This document shows, piece after piece, positions 31,060 to 39,924 of a stretch of DNA of 64,000 nt. The notes below the pieces were generated by a model that saw only the letters and a list, made by a program, of their open reading frames with translations, was not told the origin of the DNA and ran no database searches. Each line of letters begins with the position of its first letter. Position 1 is the first letter of the stretch. The position numbers were made by a program, and so were the translations under genes. The stretch is from Syntrophotaleaceae bacterium (GTDB lineage: Bacteria; Desulfobacterota; Desulfuromonadia; Desulfuromonadales; Syntrophotaleaceae), in contig JAWKQB010000003.1 of the NCBI GenBank assembly GCA_041390365.1, positions 744,001 through 808,000 of the forward strand, read 5' to 3'.

Positions 31060-31185
31060 CCAAATCGAAATCGCTATCGAAATCGAAATCGGGTGTAAGC
31101 CTTTTCGTTTTGGCTGGGTTTTGGTGTCCGAACCCAAGTCAAAAGCCAAAGGCCGATTTCGATCCCGATCCCGATTTCGATTTGG
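31060..31185. repeat. 126-bp nested inverted repeat of GATTTCGAT units
   Basis: Left arm 31060-31092 and right arm 31153-31185 are near-perfect reverse complements, 33 bases each, built of ATCGAAATCG units. Inside, TTTGGCT pairs with AGCCAAA and GGGTT with AACCC, so the whole element can fold as one long hairpin. It lies between surA and pdxA. A half copy lies at 41762-41801. Confidence 0.75.
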
Positions 31186-31280
31186 ATGAAAATCTAACTC
31201 CTGCCGTTTACACTCCCTGCTGTTTTCCAATTGAGCCTTGTCGGGATTTGGAGTTATACTGCGCATTTGGCGAGGCGGAC

Positions 31281-32285
31281 ATGAAAAAATCCCTGATTCT
31301 GACCATGGGCGATCCTGCCGGGGTCGGTCCCGAAATCATTCTCAAGGCCTGGCTGGCGGGACAGCTGGATGCGTGGGCCGGGTCCCTGCTGGTGGCCGGC
31401 GACCCCTTTGTGCTGAGTCGTGCAGCCGAAGTGCTGAAGGCAGAAATCAGGGTTGAAGAAAACAAGGCGGGGCTGGCTACACATCAAATGCGCGCCGGGG
31501 AGCGATTTCTCGCTCTGCGGGCCCTTTCGGATCTATCAGTCGAAAATCCGGCCTGGGGGCGCCCGACCGCGGCCTGCGGCGCGGCCATGGTGAAGTACAT
31601 CGAGTGGGCCTGCGATCGCTGCCTCGCGGAGGAGGCGTCGGGCATGGTGACGGCGCCGATCAGCAAGCAGGCCATACTCGCCGCCGGTTGCGAGGCTCCG
31701 GGCCATACCGAGCTGCTGGCCAGCCGCTGCGGGGCAGGCAAGGTGGTGATGATGCTGGCCGGGGAACGTCTCAGGGTCTGTCTGGTGACGACCCATCTGG
31801 CCTTGAGGGATGTGCCGGGAGCGCTGAATACACCGGACATTCTGGAAACCATCCGGATCACCGACAGCTCCCTGCGGCGGTTCTTCGGCCTGTCCCGTCC
31901 TCGACTGGCGGTACTGGCCCTCAATCCCCATGCCGGCGAAGGCGGGCGGTTCGGCGACGAAGAGACCCGCATCATCGCACCGGCCATCGAGACGGCGCGC
32001 CGCGAGGGCATTCTTGCCAGCGGTCCGCACAGCGCCGATGCCCTGTTTCATTTCGCCGCCAGGGGGGATTACGACGCGGTGATCTGTATGTACCATGACC
32101 AGGGCCTGATTCCTCTCAAGCTGCTGCATTTCAGCGATGGGGTCAATGTGACTCTGGGCCTGCCGATTATCCGCACCTCCGTGGACCATGGCACTGCCTA
32201 CGATCTGGCAGGCACTGGCCGCGCCGATAGTGCCAGCCTGGTGGCGGCGGTCAGAATGGCGGCGGGGATGGCTGTAAGGCAGTGA
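31281..32285 (+). CDS. pdxA: 4-hydroxythreonine-4-phosphate dehydrogenase
   Basis: A 334-residue NAD-dependent enzyme of the DXP-dependent vitamin B6 pathway, oxidising 4-phosphohydroxy-L-threonine. Motifs: N-terminal LTMGDPAGVGPEIILKAW, metal ligands in PGHTELLASRCG, LNPHAGEGGRFGDEE and CMYHDQGLIPLKLL, and the terminal IRTSVDHGTAYDLAGTGRAD. All three divalent-metal histidines are present. ATG 31281 follows GAGG; the frame is open further upstream only because it runs through the repeat element. pdxJ is not in the window. Confidence 0.95.
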   Translation: MKKSLILTMGDPAGVGPEIILKAWLAGQLDAWAGSLLVAGDPFVLSRAAEVLKAEIRVEENKAGLATHQMRAGERFLALRALSDLSVENPAWGRPTAACGAAMVKYIEWACDRCLAEEASGMVTAPISKQAILAAGCEAPGHTELLASRCGAGKVVMMLAGERLRVCLVTTHLALRDVPGALNTPDILETIRITDSSLRRFFGLSRPRLAVLALNPHAGEGGRFGDEETRIIAPAIETARREGILASGPHSADALFHFAARGDYDAVICMYHDQGLIPLKLLHFSDGVNVTLGLPIIRTSVDHGTAYDLAGTGRADSASLVAAVRMAAGMAVRQ

Positions 32286-32356
32286 GGCGTGAGGGGTGAG
32301 GAGTGAGGGGTAAGGAGTGAGCCTTGGACTCGGGACCCGGGACCCGGGACCCGGGA
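32282..32356 (+). repeat. Two heptad tracts between pdxA and uvrA
   Basis: 32282-32321 is a degenerate tandem of GAGGAGT/GAGGGGT units. 32331-32356 is a tandem of CGGGACC units, which are self-complementary. Both have a 7-base period and fill nearly the whole gap before uvrA. Confidence 0.7.
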
Positions 32357-32366
32357 TTTTCTTATT

Positions 32367-35180
32367 ATGAGCAAAAGCATTTTTATCAAGGGCGCCAGAG
32401 AGCATAACCTGAAGGGGATCGATCTGGAGATCCCCCGGGACAAGCTGGTGGTCATTACCGGGGTGTCCGGTTCCGGCAAGAGTACCCTGGCCTTTGACAC
32501 TCTGTACGCCGAGGGCCAGCGCCGCTACGTGGAGAGCCTTTCCGCCTACGCCCGGCAGTTTCTGGAGCAGATGGACAAGCCCGACGTGGAAAGCATCGAG
32601 GGTCTGTCGCCGGCCATTTCCATCGAGCAGAAGACCACCTCGAAGAACCCCCGCTCTACCGTTGGCACCGTCACCGAAATCTACGACTACCTGCGCCTGC
32701 TGTTCGCCAGGACCGGGCGCATCCACTGTTACGAGTGCGGCAAGGAGATCGCGTCCTGGACGGTGCAGCAGATGGTCGACCGGATCATGACCCTGCCGGA
32801 AAAGACCCGTCTGCTGGTCCTGGCACCGATCGTGCGCGGGCGCAAGGGAGAATATCGCAAGGAATTGCGCCAGCTGCAGGCCGACGGCTTCGTCCGGATA
32901 CGGATCGACGGGGAGTTGCACGAACTGGGCGGGGAGATCAGCCTCGACAAGAACAAACAGCATACTCTCGAGGTTGTAGTCGACCGTCTGGTGATCAAGC
33001 CGGGCATCGAGGGACGCCTGGCCGATTCCCTGGAAACGGCTCTGCGGCTGGCTTCGGGAGTGGTGCGGGTGGAGGAGGTGGACGGGGAGAGCCGGCTCTA
33101 TTCCGAACAGCACGCCTGTCCCGACTGCGGTATCTCCTACCCGGAAATCACCCCGCGAATGTTCTCCTTCAACAATCCCTACGGCGCCTGCCCCGATTGC
33201 GCCGGCCTCGGCACCCGCATGTACTTCGATCCGGAAGAGGTGGTGCCGAATCCCGACCTGTCCCTGCGGGAGGGGGCCATCGTTCCCTGGGAGACCCGCA
33301 CCGGTTTTTATTATCACCAGCTGCTCGAGGCCCTGGCCGATCATTTCCAGTTCGACATCAACGCCCCCTTTAAAAGCCTGCCCGACAAGCTGCGGAGTGT
33401 TCTTCTGTACGGGTCCGGCCGGGAGAAGGTGAAATTCTTTTTTGATCAGGGCGGCCGGCGGCATTTCTATGAAAAGACATTTGAAGGAGTGATCCCCAAC
33501 CTCGAACGCCGCTATCACGAAACCGACTCGGACCGGGTGCGGGAAAATCTCGGCCGGTTCATGAACGTGATGCCCTGTCCGACCTGTGACGGCGCCCGTC
33601 TGCGCAAGGAGGTCCTGTTCGTGCGGGTGGGAGGCAAGAATATCCGCGAGATCTGTGCCCTGTCGATCCGCGATGCGGAGGCGTTCTTCGCCCATCTGGA
33701 ACTGACGGAAAAGGAGGCGGAAATCGGCCGCCGGATTCTCAAGGAGATCCGCCAGCGGCTGTCTTTTCTGACCTACGTCGGTCTCGACTACCTGAGTCTC
33801 GATCGCACCTCCGGAACCCTGTCGGGCGGCGAGGGGCAGCGCATCCGATTGGCCACCCAGGTGGGTTCGTCCCTGGTCGGAGTGCTCTACATCCTCGACG
33901 AACCCTCCATCGGACTGCATCAGCGGGACAACCGGCGCCTGCTCGACACCCTCAAGCGCCTGCGCGACCTCGGCAATACTGTGCTGGTGGTGGAACACGA
34001 TGAGGAGACCATTCTCGAGTCGGACCATGTCATCGACATGGGGCCGGGGGCCGGCATCCATGGCGGAGAGGTGGTCGCCCAGGGGACACCGGCGGAGATC
34101 ATGGCCTCTCCCCAGTCCCTGACCGGACGCTATCTGTCCGGGGAACTGACCATTCCGCTTCCGGCTGAACGCCGCACGGGGGAGCGCTTTATTCAGATCC
34201 GGGGAGCACGGGAAAACAATCTGAAGAACGTGGACGTCGCCATCCCCCTTGGGGTCATGACCTGCATCACCGGGGTCTCCGGTTCGGGCAAGTCGACCCT
34301 GATCATCGACACCCTGTTCCGCGCCCTGTCCCAGCGCCTCTACCGTTCCCGGGAAAAGGCCGGCAAGGTCGAAGACATCGTCGGTGTGGAGATGCTGGAC
34401 AAGGTGATCGATATCGATCAGTCCCCGATCGGTCGCACGCCCCGCTCCAACCCGGCCACCTACACCGGGGTTTTTACCGATATCCGGGACCAGTTCGCCC
34501 AGCTTCCGGAAGCCAAAATGCGCGGTTACCAGCCGGGGCGGTTTTCCTTCAACGTCAAAGGGGGGCGCTGCGAGGCCTGCCAGGGGGAAGGAATCCTCAA
34601 GATCGAGATGCATTTTCTGCCCGACGTTTATGTTCAATGCGAGGTGTGCAAGGGTGCCCGCTACAACCGGGAGACCCTGGAAGTGCGCTACAAGGGGATG
34701 AACATTGCGGAGGTGCTGGACCTGACGGTCAACCAGGCGCTGAAGTTTTTCGAAAACATTCCCCGGATCCGCGGCAAGCTGGAGATGCTGCGGGATGTGG
34801 GCCTGGGATACATTCATCTGGGGCAGAGCGCCACCACCCTCTCCGGAGGGGAGGCCCAGAGAGTCAAACTGGCCAAGGAGCTCGGCAAGCGGGCGACCGG
34901 GCGCACCATCTATATTCTGGACGAACCGACCACGGGCCTGCATTTCGCCGACATCCGGAAACTGCTCGATGTCCTCCACCGATTGGTCGATACCGGGAAT
35001 ACGGTCCTGATCATCGAGCACAATCTCGACGTCATCAAGACCGCCGACCATATTATCGATCTGGGGCCGGAGGGGGGCAGCCGGGGCGGCGAAATTGTGA
35101 CTGTCGGCACACCGGAGGATGTGGCCCGGGTGACTGCGTCCCATACCGGACGCTACTTGCGATCGCTCCTGAAACTATAG
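32367..35180 (+). CDS. uvrA: Excinuclease ABC subunit UvrA
   Basis: A 937-residue DNA damage sensor of nucleotide excision repair, working with UvrB. It is full length with two ABC ATPase modules: Walker A GVSGSGKST in both halves, signatures LSGGEGQRIRL and LSGGEAQRVKL, Walker B YILDEPSIGLH and YILDEPTTGLH. The zinc modules are present (CYECGKEI; CPDCGISYPEITPRMFSFNN; CEACQGEG paired with CEVCKGARYN). No Shine-Dalgarno is obvious before ATG 32367, where the heptad repeat ends. It lies on the same strand and in the same neighbourhood as mfd. Confidence 0.97.
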   Translation: MSKSIFIKGAREHNLKGIDLEIPRDKLVVITGVSGSGKSTLAFDTLYAEGQRRYVESLSAYARQFLEQMDKPDVESIEGLSPAISIEQKTTSKNPRSTVGTVTEIYDYLRLLFARTGRIHCYECGKEIASWTVQQMVDRIMTLPEKTRLLVLAPIVRGRKGEYRKELRQLQADGFVRIRIDGELHELGGEISLDKNKQHTLEVVVDRLVIKPGIEGRLADSLETALRLASGVVRVEEVDGESRLYSEQHACPDCGISYPEITPRMFSFNNPYGACPDCAGLGTRMYFDPEEVVPNPDLSLREGAIVPWETRTGFYYHQLLEALADHFQFDINAPFKSLPDKLRSVLLYGSGREKVKFFFDQGGRRHFYEKTFEGVIPNLERRYHETDSDRVRENLGRFMNVMPCPTCDGARLRKEVLFVRVGGKNIREICALSIRDAEAFFAHLELTEKEAEIGRRILKEIRQRLSFLTYVGLDYLSLDRTSGTLSGGEGQRIRLATQVGSSLVGVLYILDEPSIGLHQRDNRRLLDTLKRLRDLGNTVLVVEHDEETILESDHVIDMGPGAGIHGGEVVAQGTPAEIMASPQSLTGRYLSGELTIPLPAERRTGERFIQIRGARENNLKNVDVAIPLGVMTCITGVSGSGKSTLIIDTLFRALSQRLYRSREKAGKVEDIVGVEMLDKVIDIDQSPIGRTPRSNPATYTGVFTDIRDQFAQLPEAKMRGYQPGRFSFNVKGGRCEACQGEGILKIEMHFLPDVYVQCEVCKGARYNRETLEVRYKGMNIAEVLDLTVNQALKFFENIPRIRGKLEMLRDVGLGYIHLGQSATTLSGGEAQRVKLAKELGKRATGRTIYILDEPTTGLHFADIRKLLDVLHRLVDTGNTVLIIEHNLDVIKTADHIIDLGPEGGSRGGEIVTVGTPEDVARVTASHTGRYLRSLLKL

Positions 35181-35225
35181 CCTGTCTGACGTGTCGATTT
35201 TTTACCCGTTGTCCAAAGGTAGACC

Positions 35226-36593
35226 ATGAACAGAATCGCCAAGCGCATGAAAAACCTGGAACCCGGCAAGGCTCTGATCCTGTATTATGCCGCAGCCGTT
35301 CTCATTGGCGGTGTCCTGCTTTCGTTGCCGATTGCCGCCAACGGCGAACCCCTCTCCTTCCTCGACGCTCTTTTTACGGCCACCTCCGCCCAATGCGTCA
35401 CCGGCCTGGTGGTGGTGGATACCGGGACCAAGCTGACCCTGTTCGGACAGTGGGTGGTGCTGGCGCTGATCCAGGTCGGCGGCCTGGGAATAACCACTTT
35501 TTCGGTCTATCTTTTTTTCTATCTGGGATTGGGAGTGGGACTCCGTGATCGTTGGATGCTCCAGGAAACCCTGGTACACACCCAGGTGGAATCGATGCGG
35601 GATCTGATCCGTGCGGTTTTCGTTCTGACCCTGATCATCGAGGGTATCGGCGCCGGGGTGCTGGCCTTCGCTTTCATCCCCGATCTTGGTTGGGGGAAAG
35701 GCATCTACTACGCCGTTTTTCATGCCGTCTCCGCTTTCTGCAACGCCGGGTTTTCCCTTTTTCCCGACAGCCTGATCACCTACCGGTCCAACCCGCTGGT
35801 CAACCTGACAATCATGGGTCTTATTATTCTGGGCGGCATCGGCTTTCTGGTGATGAAGGAAGTGTTTGATCTGCTCAAGCCGGGTCAGGGCCGTCGCCGG
35901 CTGTCGCTGCACACCCGGCTGGTTTTTCTGACCACCGTCATCCTCATTTTCGGGGGGGCCGGCCTGATCGGATTGTTGGAATGGCGCACCTCTTTTATCG
36001 AAATGGGGGTCGCGGAAAGCCTGTGGACAGCCTTTTTCCAATCGGTAACGGCAAGGACGGCCGGGTTCAATACCATCGATCTCAATCTGCTTGAGGTGCC
36101 GACCCTGTTTCTGATCATGTTCCTGATGTTCGTCGGCGCTTCCCCCGGTTCCTCCGGAGGAGGGATCAAAACCACCAGCCTGGCCCTGGTCATCGCCGTA
36201 CTGCACAGCTGGCTGAAGGGAAATCCCCATACCAACGTCTTTCGCCGTACCCTGCCGGAAGCGGCAGCGTCAAAGGTGATGACCCTGGTGATGACCGCCC
36301 TGCTGGTGCTGGTGGGTTCGATTTTTCTTCTGCTTGCCGTGCAGTTGCAGGGGTTGTCCGCCGGATCGAGCCGCGGACTTTTTATTGAATACGCTTTCGA
36401 AGCGGTTTCGGCTTTCGCGACCGTCGGTTTGTCTCTGGGAGCGACGACCAAGCTGGTGCCCGCCGGCAAATTGCTGATTATTTTGCTCATGTTCATTGGC
36501 AGGGTCGGTCTGCTGACGGTCGCTTTTACCATGTTGCGGCGCTCCAGGGATTATTCCGTTCGCTATGCGGAAGAAAACATCATGATCGGTTAG
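35226..36593 (+). CDS. Trk/Ktr-type potassium uptake protein, membrane subunit
   Basis: A 455-residue K+ translocating subunit of the TrkH/KtrB family. All four pore-loop repeats can be seen: SAQCVTGLVVVDTG, SAFCNAGFSLFPDS, TARTAGFNTIDLN and SAFATVGLSLGATT, each with the filter glycine. GASPGSSGGGIKTTSLAL precedes the third to fourth repeat linker. AAAGG precedes the start. Its regulatory partner TrkA/KtrA follows 64 bases downstream, so the pair forms a complete uptake system. Confidence 0.93.
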   Translation: MNRIAKRMKNLEPGKALILYYAAAVLIGGVLLSLPIAANGEPLSFLDALFTATSAQCVTGLVVVDTGTKLTLFGQWVVLALIQVGGLGITTFSVYLFFYLGLGVGLRDRWMLQETLVHTQVESMRDLIRAVFVLTLIIEGIGAGVLAFAFIPDLGWGKGIYYAVFHAVSAFCNAGFSLFPDSLITYRSNPLVNLTIMGLIILGGIGFLVMKEVFDLLKPGQGRRRLSLHTRLVFLTTVILIFGGAGLIGLLEWRTSFIEMGVAESLWTAFFQSVTARTAGFNTIDLNLLEVPTLFLIMFLMFVGASPGSSGGGIKTTSLALVIAVLHSWLKGNPHTNVFRRTLPEAAASKVMTLVMTALLVLVGSIFLLLAVQLQGLSAGSSRGLFIEYAFEAVSAFATVGLSLGATTKLVPAGKLLIILLMFIGRVGLLTVAFTMLRRSRDYSVRYAEENIMIG

Positions 36594-36657
36594 CCGTCTG
36601 CTCATTCAGATAGCGGTCCGGCCAAGGTTGCGGCGGCTCGCTTCAAGGAGATTCGTC

Positions 36658-37314
36658 ATGTCACGTTTCTGTGTCATCGGTTTGGGAAATTTCGGGTTTC
36701 ATGTTGCCAAAACCCTCTACCAGGAGGGTCACGAAGTCATTGCCATCGATCTCGACCGGGACAAGGTTCAGCGGATCAAAAACTATTCTTCCGTGGCGAT
36801 CATCGGCGATGCCTCGAGCAAGGATTTCCTCAAGAACCAGGGGGTCGGGGAAATGGATGCGGTGGTCATTTCCACAGGGGAGCGTTCCCACCTTTCCACC
36901 ATAATCGTCCTGCACCTGAAGGAGATGAATCTCAAGCGGATCCTGGTCAAGGCGGTAGACGAGGATCATGGCCGCATTCTGGAAAAAGTCGGCGCCACCG
37001 ACATCATCTTTCCGGAAAAGGATATGGCCATCAAGACGGCGAAAGGTCTGTCGAGTTCCAACATCCTCGAATTCATCCCTGTTGCTGAGGACTATTCAAT
37101 TACCGAGGTTGGCCCACCGGCCCACTTCATAGGCAAAAACCTGATCACTCTCGATCTGCGCCGGAAGTTCCATGTGACAGTCATCGGGATCAAGGATGTA
37201 TTGACCGGGGAATTTATCACCCTCCCTTCCCCCACCCACATTATCAAGGACAGTGATCTGCTGGTTCTGATCGGCAAGGCCGAGGACGTGGAAAAAGCCT
37301 GCCGGGAAAAGTGA
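36658..37314 (+). CDS. Trk/Ktr potassium uptake regulatory subunit (RCK domains)
   Basis: A 218-residue cytoplasmic protein: RCK_N Rossmann domain with GLGNFGFHVAK and the acidic residue of the nucleotide site in IDLDRDKV, then an RCK_C domain (ITEVGPPAHFIGKNLITLDL). It gates the preceding membrane subunit in response to nucleotides. ATG 36658 follows AAGGAG; an upstream in-frame start at 36628 adds ten residues without similarity. Confidence 0.94.
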   Translation: MSRFCVIGLGNFGFHVAKTLYQEGHEVIAIDLDRDKVQRIKNYSSVAIIGDASSKDFLKNQGVGEMDAVVISTGERSHLSTIIVLHLKEMNLKRILVKAVDEDHGRILEKVGATDIIFPEKDMAIKTAKGLSSSNILEFIPVAEDYSITEVGPPAHFIGKNLITLDLRRKFHVTVIGIKDVLTGEFITLPSPTHIIKDSDLLVLIGKAEDVEKACREK

Positions 37315-37341
37315 CCGTGACTCGGGGGGAGAGGACCACGG

Positions 37342-37369
37342 TTGACATCGCCGTAGGAAGCGTTACAAT
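37342..37369 (+). promoter_or_regulatory. Sigma-70 promoter of rubrerythrin
   Basis: TTGACA (37342-37347), 16-base spacer, TACAAT (37364-37369), 58 bases before ATG 37428. Confidence 0.75.
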
Positions 37370-37427
37370 AAATGGCGGCATTGTGCCGGTAACTACGTTT
37401 ATTTATTGAAAAAAGGGGGATGTTGAC

Positions 37428-37937
37428 ATGCCTGATCTGAAGAACAGCCAGACGGAAAAAGATCTCAAGGAAGCCTTTGCCGGGGAATCCCAGGCCAACC
37501 GCAAATACCTTGCTTTCGCCCTGCAGGCGGAAAAGGAGGGATACCCGCAGGCCGCCAAGCTGTTCCGGGCTGCCGCCGAAGCGGAGACGGTTCATGCCCA
37601 TGCCCATCTACGAGCCCTGGGCGGGATCGGCAAGACCATCGACAACCTCAAGGAAGCAGTGGGCGGGGAAACCCATGAATTCAAGGAAATGTATCCTCCC
37701 ATGATCGAGGAGGCTGCGGCCAAGGGTTTTGCAGCGGCCGAGCGCACCTTCCGCTTTGCCAATGCCGTCGAGGAAGTGCATGCCGGCCTCTATCAGAAGA
37801 TGCTCGACAACCTGGAAAATGCCGAGCCGGTCGATTACTTTGTCTGCAGCGTCTGCGGGCATACCCTGGAGGCCGAACCTCAGGGACCCTGCGAGGTTTG
37901 CGGCGCCGCTCCCAAGGCTTTCAAAAAAATCGTTTGA
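37428..37937 (+). CDS. Rubrerythrin
   Basis: A 169-residue non-heme iron peroxidase that reduces hydrogen peroxide in anaerobes. The N-terminal four-helix bundle has both iron-binding ExxH halves (EAFAGESQANRKYLAFALQA; EAETVHAHAHL; EEVHAGLYQKML). The C-terminal rubredoxin-like knuckles are CSVCGHTLE and CEVCGAAP. It has its own promoter and terminator. With katG and the ferritin-like protein it points to oxidative-stress defence in an anaerobe or microaerophile. Confidence 0.95.
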   Translation: MPDLKNSQTEKDLKEAFAGESQANRKYLAFALQAEKEGYPQAAKLFRAAAEAETVHAHAHLRALGGIGKTIDNLKEAVGGETHEFKEMYPPMIEEAAAKGFAAAERTFRFANAVEEVHAGLYQKMLDNLENAEPVDYFVCSVCGHTLEAEPQGPCEVCGAAPKAFKKIV

Positions 37938-37958
37938 TCGATACCTATAGCAATCACC

Positions 37959-37998
37959 GACTCCGGGAGGACCCTGAGGGTCCTCCCGGAGTCTTTTT
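37959..37998 (+). terminator. Rubrerythrin terminator
   Basis: A 16-bp perfect stem (37959-37974 with 37978-37993), three-base loop and T5. Confidence 0.95.
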
Positions 37999-38031
37999 GG
38001 GGTGGAAAAAAAGCGGAGTCACTTCTCGATC

Positions 38032-38364
38032 ATGGAAAAATGCCCTGTTTGCAAGGAAGTCAAAAAGGGAAAATACTGGTGCAGTGCCTGCAAAACGGTC
38101 TTTGTCTGCCCCATGACCAATTGCGGTGCGGTCATCCGTAATCGAGACGCGGAATCCTGCCCCCGCTGCGGCCTGTTGTTCCGGGACTATATTCAGAATC
38201 GCAAGATGTATCGCCAGTGTCCCAAATGTGGAAAAAAACAGGGTCTTTCCGAAATCCAGTGCAAATATTGCAAGCACTGGTTCAACTGCCCCACCTGCGG
38301 CCACAAGGTCCCGGCAACCAGTATGCTGACCTGCCCGCGTTGCGGCACCACCCTGCAGCGCTGA
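38032..38364 (+). CDS. Multi-zinc-ribbon protein
   Basis: A 110-residue protein almost entirely composed of zinc knuckles: CPVC, CSAC, CPMTNC, CPRC, CPKC, CKYC, CPTC and CPRC. No catalytic domain or signal peptide is seen. It could bind nucleic acid or a protein partner. ATG 38032 is preferred; a GTG at 38002 lies inside the terminator tail. Not recognised beyond the zinc-ribbon character. Confidence 0.7.
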   Translation: MEKCPVCKEVKKGKYWCSACKTVFVCPMTNCGAVIRNRDAESCPRCGLLFRDYIQNRKMYRQCPKCGKKQGLSEIQCKYCKHWFNCPTCGHKVPATSMLTCPRCGTTLQR

Positions 38365-38417
38365 TTTTCATCCACCGCCTTCCCTAACCATTCATTAAAC
38401 AGGGGTGCCTTCCAGGA

Positions 38418-39857
38418 ATGCTGCCCTTGCTGAAAATCGTTTTTACGGTTCTGGTCACTGCAGCAGCCTTTTTCTCCGCCGGCCATGCCCTGTTGCACAA
38501 ACGGGACCCGCGATCGGCTCTGGGCTGGGTTGCCGTATGTTTCGCCCTGCCGATCGTCGGGCCTTTGTTTTACTGGCTGCTGGGCGTCAACCGGATCCGC
38601 ACCCGGGCCCGGGACTGGCAGGCCCAACTCCGGGATAGCCGCACCGTCGCCCCGGCCGGCTACTGTTCCTGGTCCTCCCGCCGGCAGGAATCCATCACCC
38701 TTCGTGACGAAAATTACGCCTCGCTGCTGGCCCTGGCCGACAAGGTTACCCGCAGGCCCCTGCAGGCCGGGAACCGGGTTGCGCTCCTGCATAATGGCGA
38801 AGACGTCTATCCGGCCATGCTGGAGGCCATTCGCGGGGCCCGGGAATCGGTCTACCTTTCAACCTATATCTACGATACCGACAGCAGCGGACGGGCCCTG
38901 GCCTACGTCCTGATCGCGGCGGCCGAACGCGGGCTCGATGTGCGGGTGTTGATCGACGGCCTGGGAGAGCTCTATTCCCTGCCCCTGGCCCGAAGTCTGT
39001 TTCGCCACAGCCCGGTGCATTTCGCACGCTTTCTTCCTCCCTCTCTGTCCGGCCGGGGCCTTCACTTCAATCTGAGGAACCATCGCAAACTGCTGATCGT
39101 GGACAGTCAGAAAGGATTCACCGGCGGCATGAATATCGGCGACCGGCATCTGGCCGGCCTGAGTGGCCGCCGTCAGGCCCTCGATATCCATTTTCAGGTG
39201 GAAGGTCCGGTTGTCGGGCAGATGCTGGAAGCCTTCATGGAAGACTGGCAGTTCGTGACGGGAGACGTTTTCCCCTCCATCCCCTATCGCCCGCCTCTTC
39301 CGGGAGGAGAGGCGCTCTGCCGGGGCATCAGCGCGGGACCCAATGAGGACTTCGAAAAGCTGCGCTGGATCTATCTTGGCGCCATCAACTGCGCCCTTCG
39401 GCGAATCCGCATCATGACCCCCTATTTCATTCCCGATCGAACCTTGATGGCAGCTCTCAATGCCGCGGCTCTGCGCGGTGCGGAAGTCATCCTGCTGCTG
39501 CCCGCCAAAAGCAATTTGCCCTATGTCAGTTGGGCTTCGCGAGCCTATTACCGGGAACTGATCGAATACGGTGTTCGCCTGTACCTGCAGCCGCCCCCCT
39601 TTGTCCACAGCAAGCTGGCGCTGATCGATGAACAATATGTGCTGATCGGAAGCGCAAATCTCGACCCCCGCAGCCTGCGGCTCAATTTCGAGTTCAACCT
39701 GGAGGTTTACGACCGGGGCCTCAACCAGACACTGGCCGATTACTTCGACAAAGCCTGCGAGCGGTCAAGCCTGGTTTCCCTTGATGAGCTGAACCGGCAA
39801 GGTCTGGCGGGTCAGGTCAGGGACGGGGTGGCCAAGCTCTTCTCCCCCTATTTGTAA
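38418..39857 (+). CDS. Cardiolipin synthase (phospholipase D family)
   Basis: A 479-residue inner membrane enzyme that joins two phosphatidyl groups to cardiolipin. Two N-terminal membrane helices (LKIVFTVLVTAAAFFSAGHA; LGWVAVCFALPIVGPLFYWL) precede two HKD motifs: NHRKLLIVDSQKGFTGGMNIG and VHSKLALIDEQYVLIGSANLD. The length matches bacterial ClsA. The family contains ClsA/B/C variants, so no gene symbol is given. It stands alone. Confidence 0.93.
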   Translation: MLPLLKIVFTVLVTAAAFFSAGHALLHKRDPRSALGWVAVCFALPIVGPLFYWLLGVNRIRTRARDWQAQLRDSRTVAPAGYCSWSSRRQESITLRDENYASLLALADKVTRRPLQAGNRVALLHNGEDVYPAMLEAIRGARESVYLSTYIYDTDSSGRALAYVLIAAAERGLDVRVLIDGLGELYSLPLARSLFRHSPVHFARFLPPSLSGRGLHFNLRNHRKLLIVDSQKGFTGGMNIGDRHLAGLSGRRQALDIHFQVEGPVVGQMLEAFMEDWQFVTGDVFPSIPYRPPLPGGEALCRGISAGPNEDFEKLRWIYLGAINCALRRIRIMTPYFIPDRTLMAALNAAALRGAEVILLLPAKSNLPYVSWASRAYYRELIEYGVRLYLQPPPFVHSKLALIDEQYVLIGSANLDPRSLRLNFEFNLEVYDRGLNQTLADYFDKACERSSLVSLDELNRQGLAGQVRDGVAKLFSPYL

Positions 39858-39924
39858 GTGCCCTGAGCGCTTGCTTCTGCTATAATCCCACCACTTCGCA
39901 ATCAGGCAAAATCAGCAAGGAACC

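Noticed and set aside
31536..35144. A 1202-codon open frame antisense to pdxA and uvrA
   Set aside because: It mirrors two complete, motif-rich genes. Long antisense frames arise from high third-position GC, and its translation shows no family motif.
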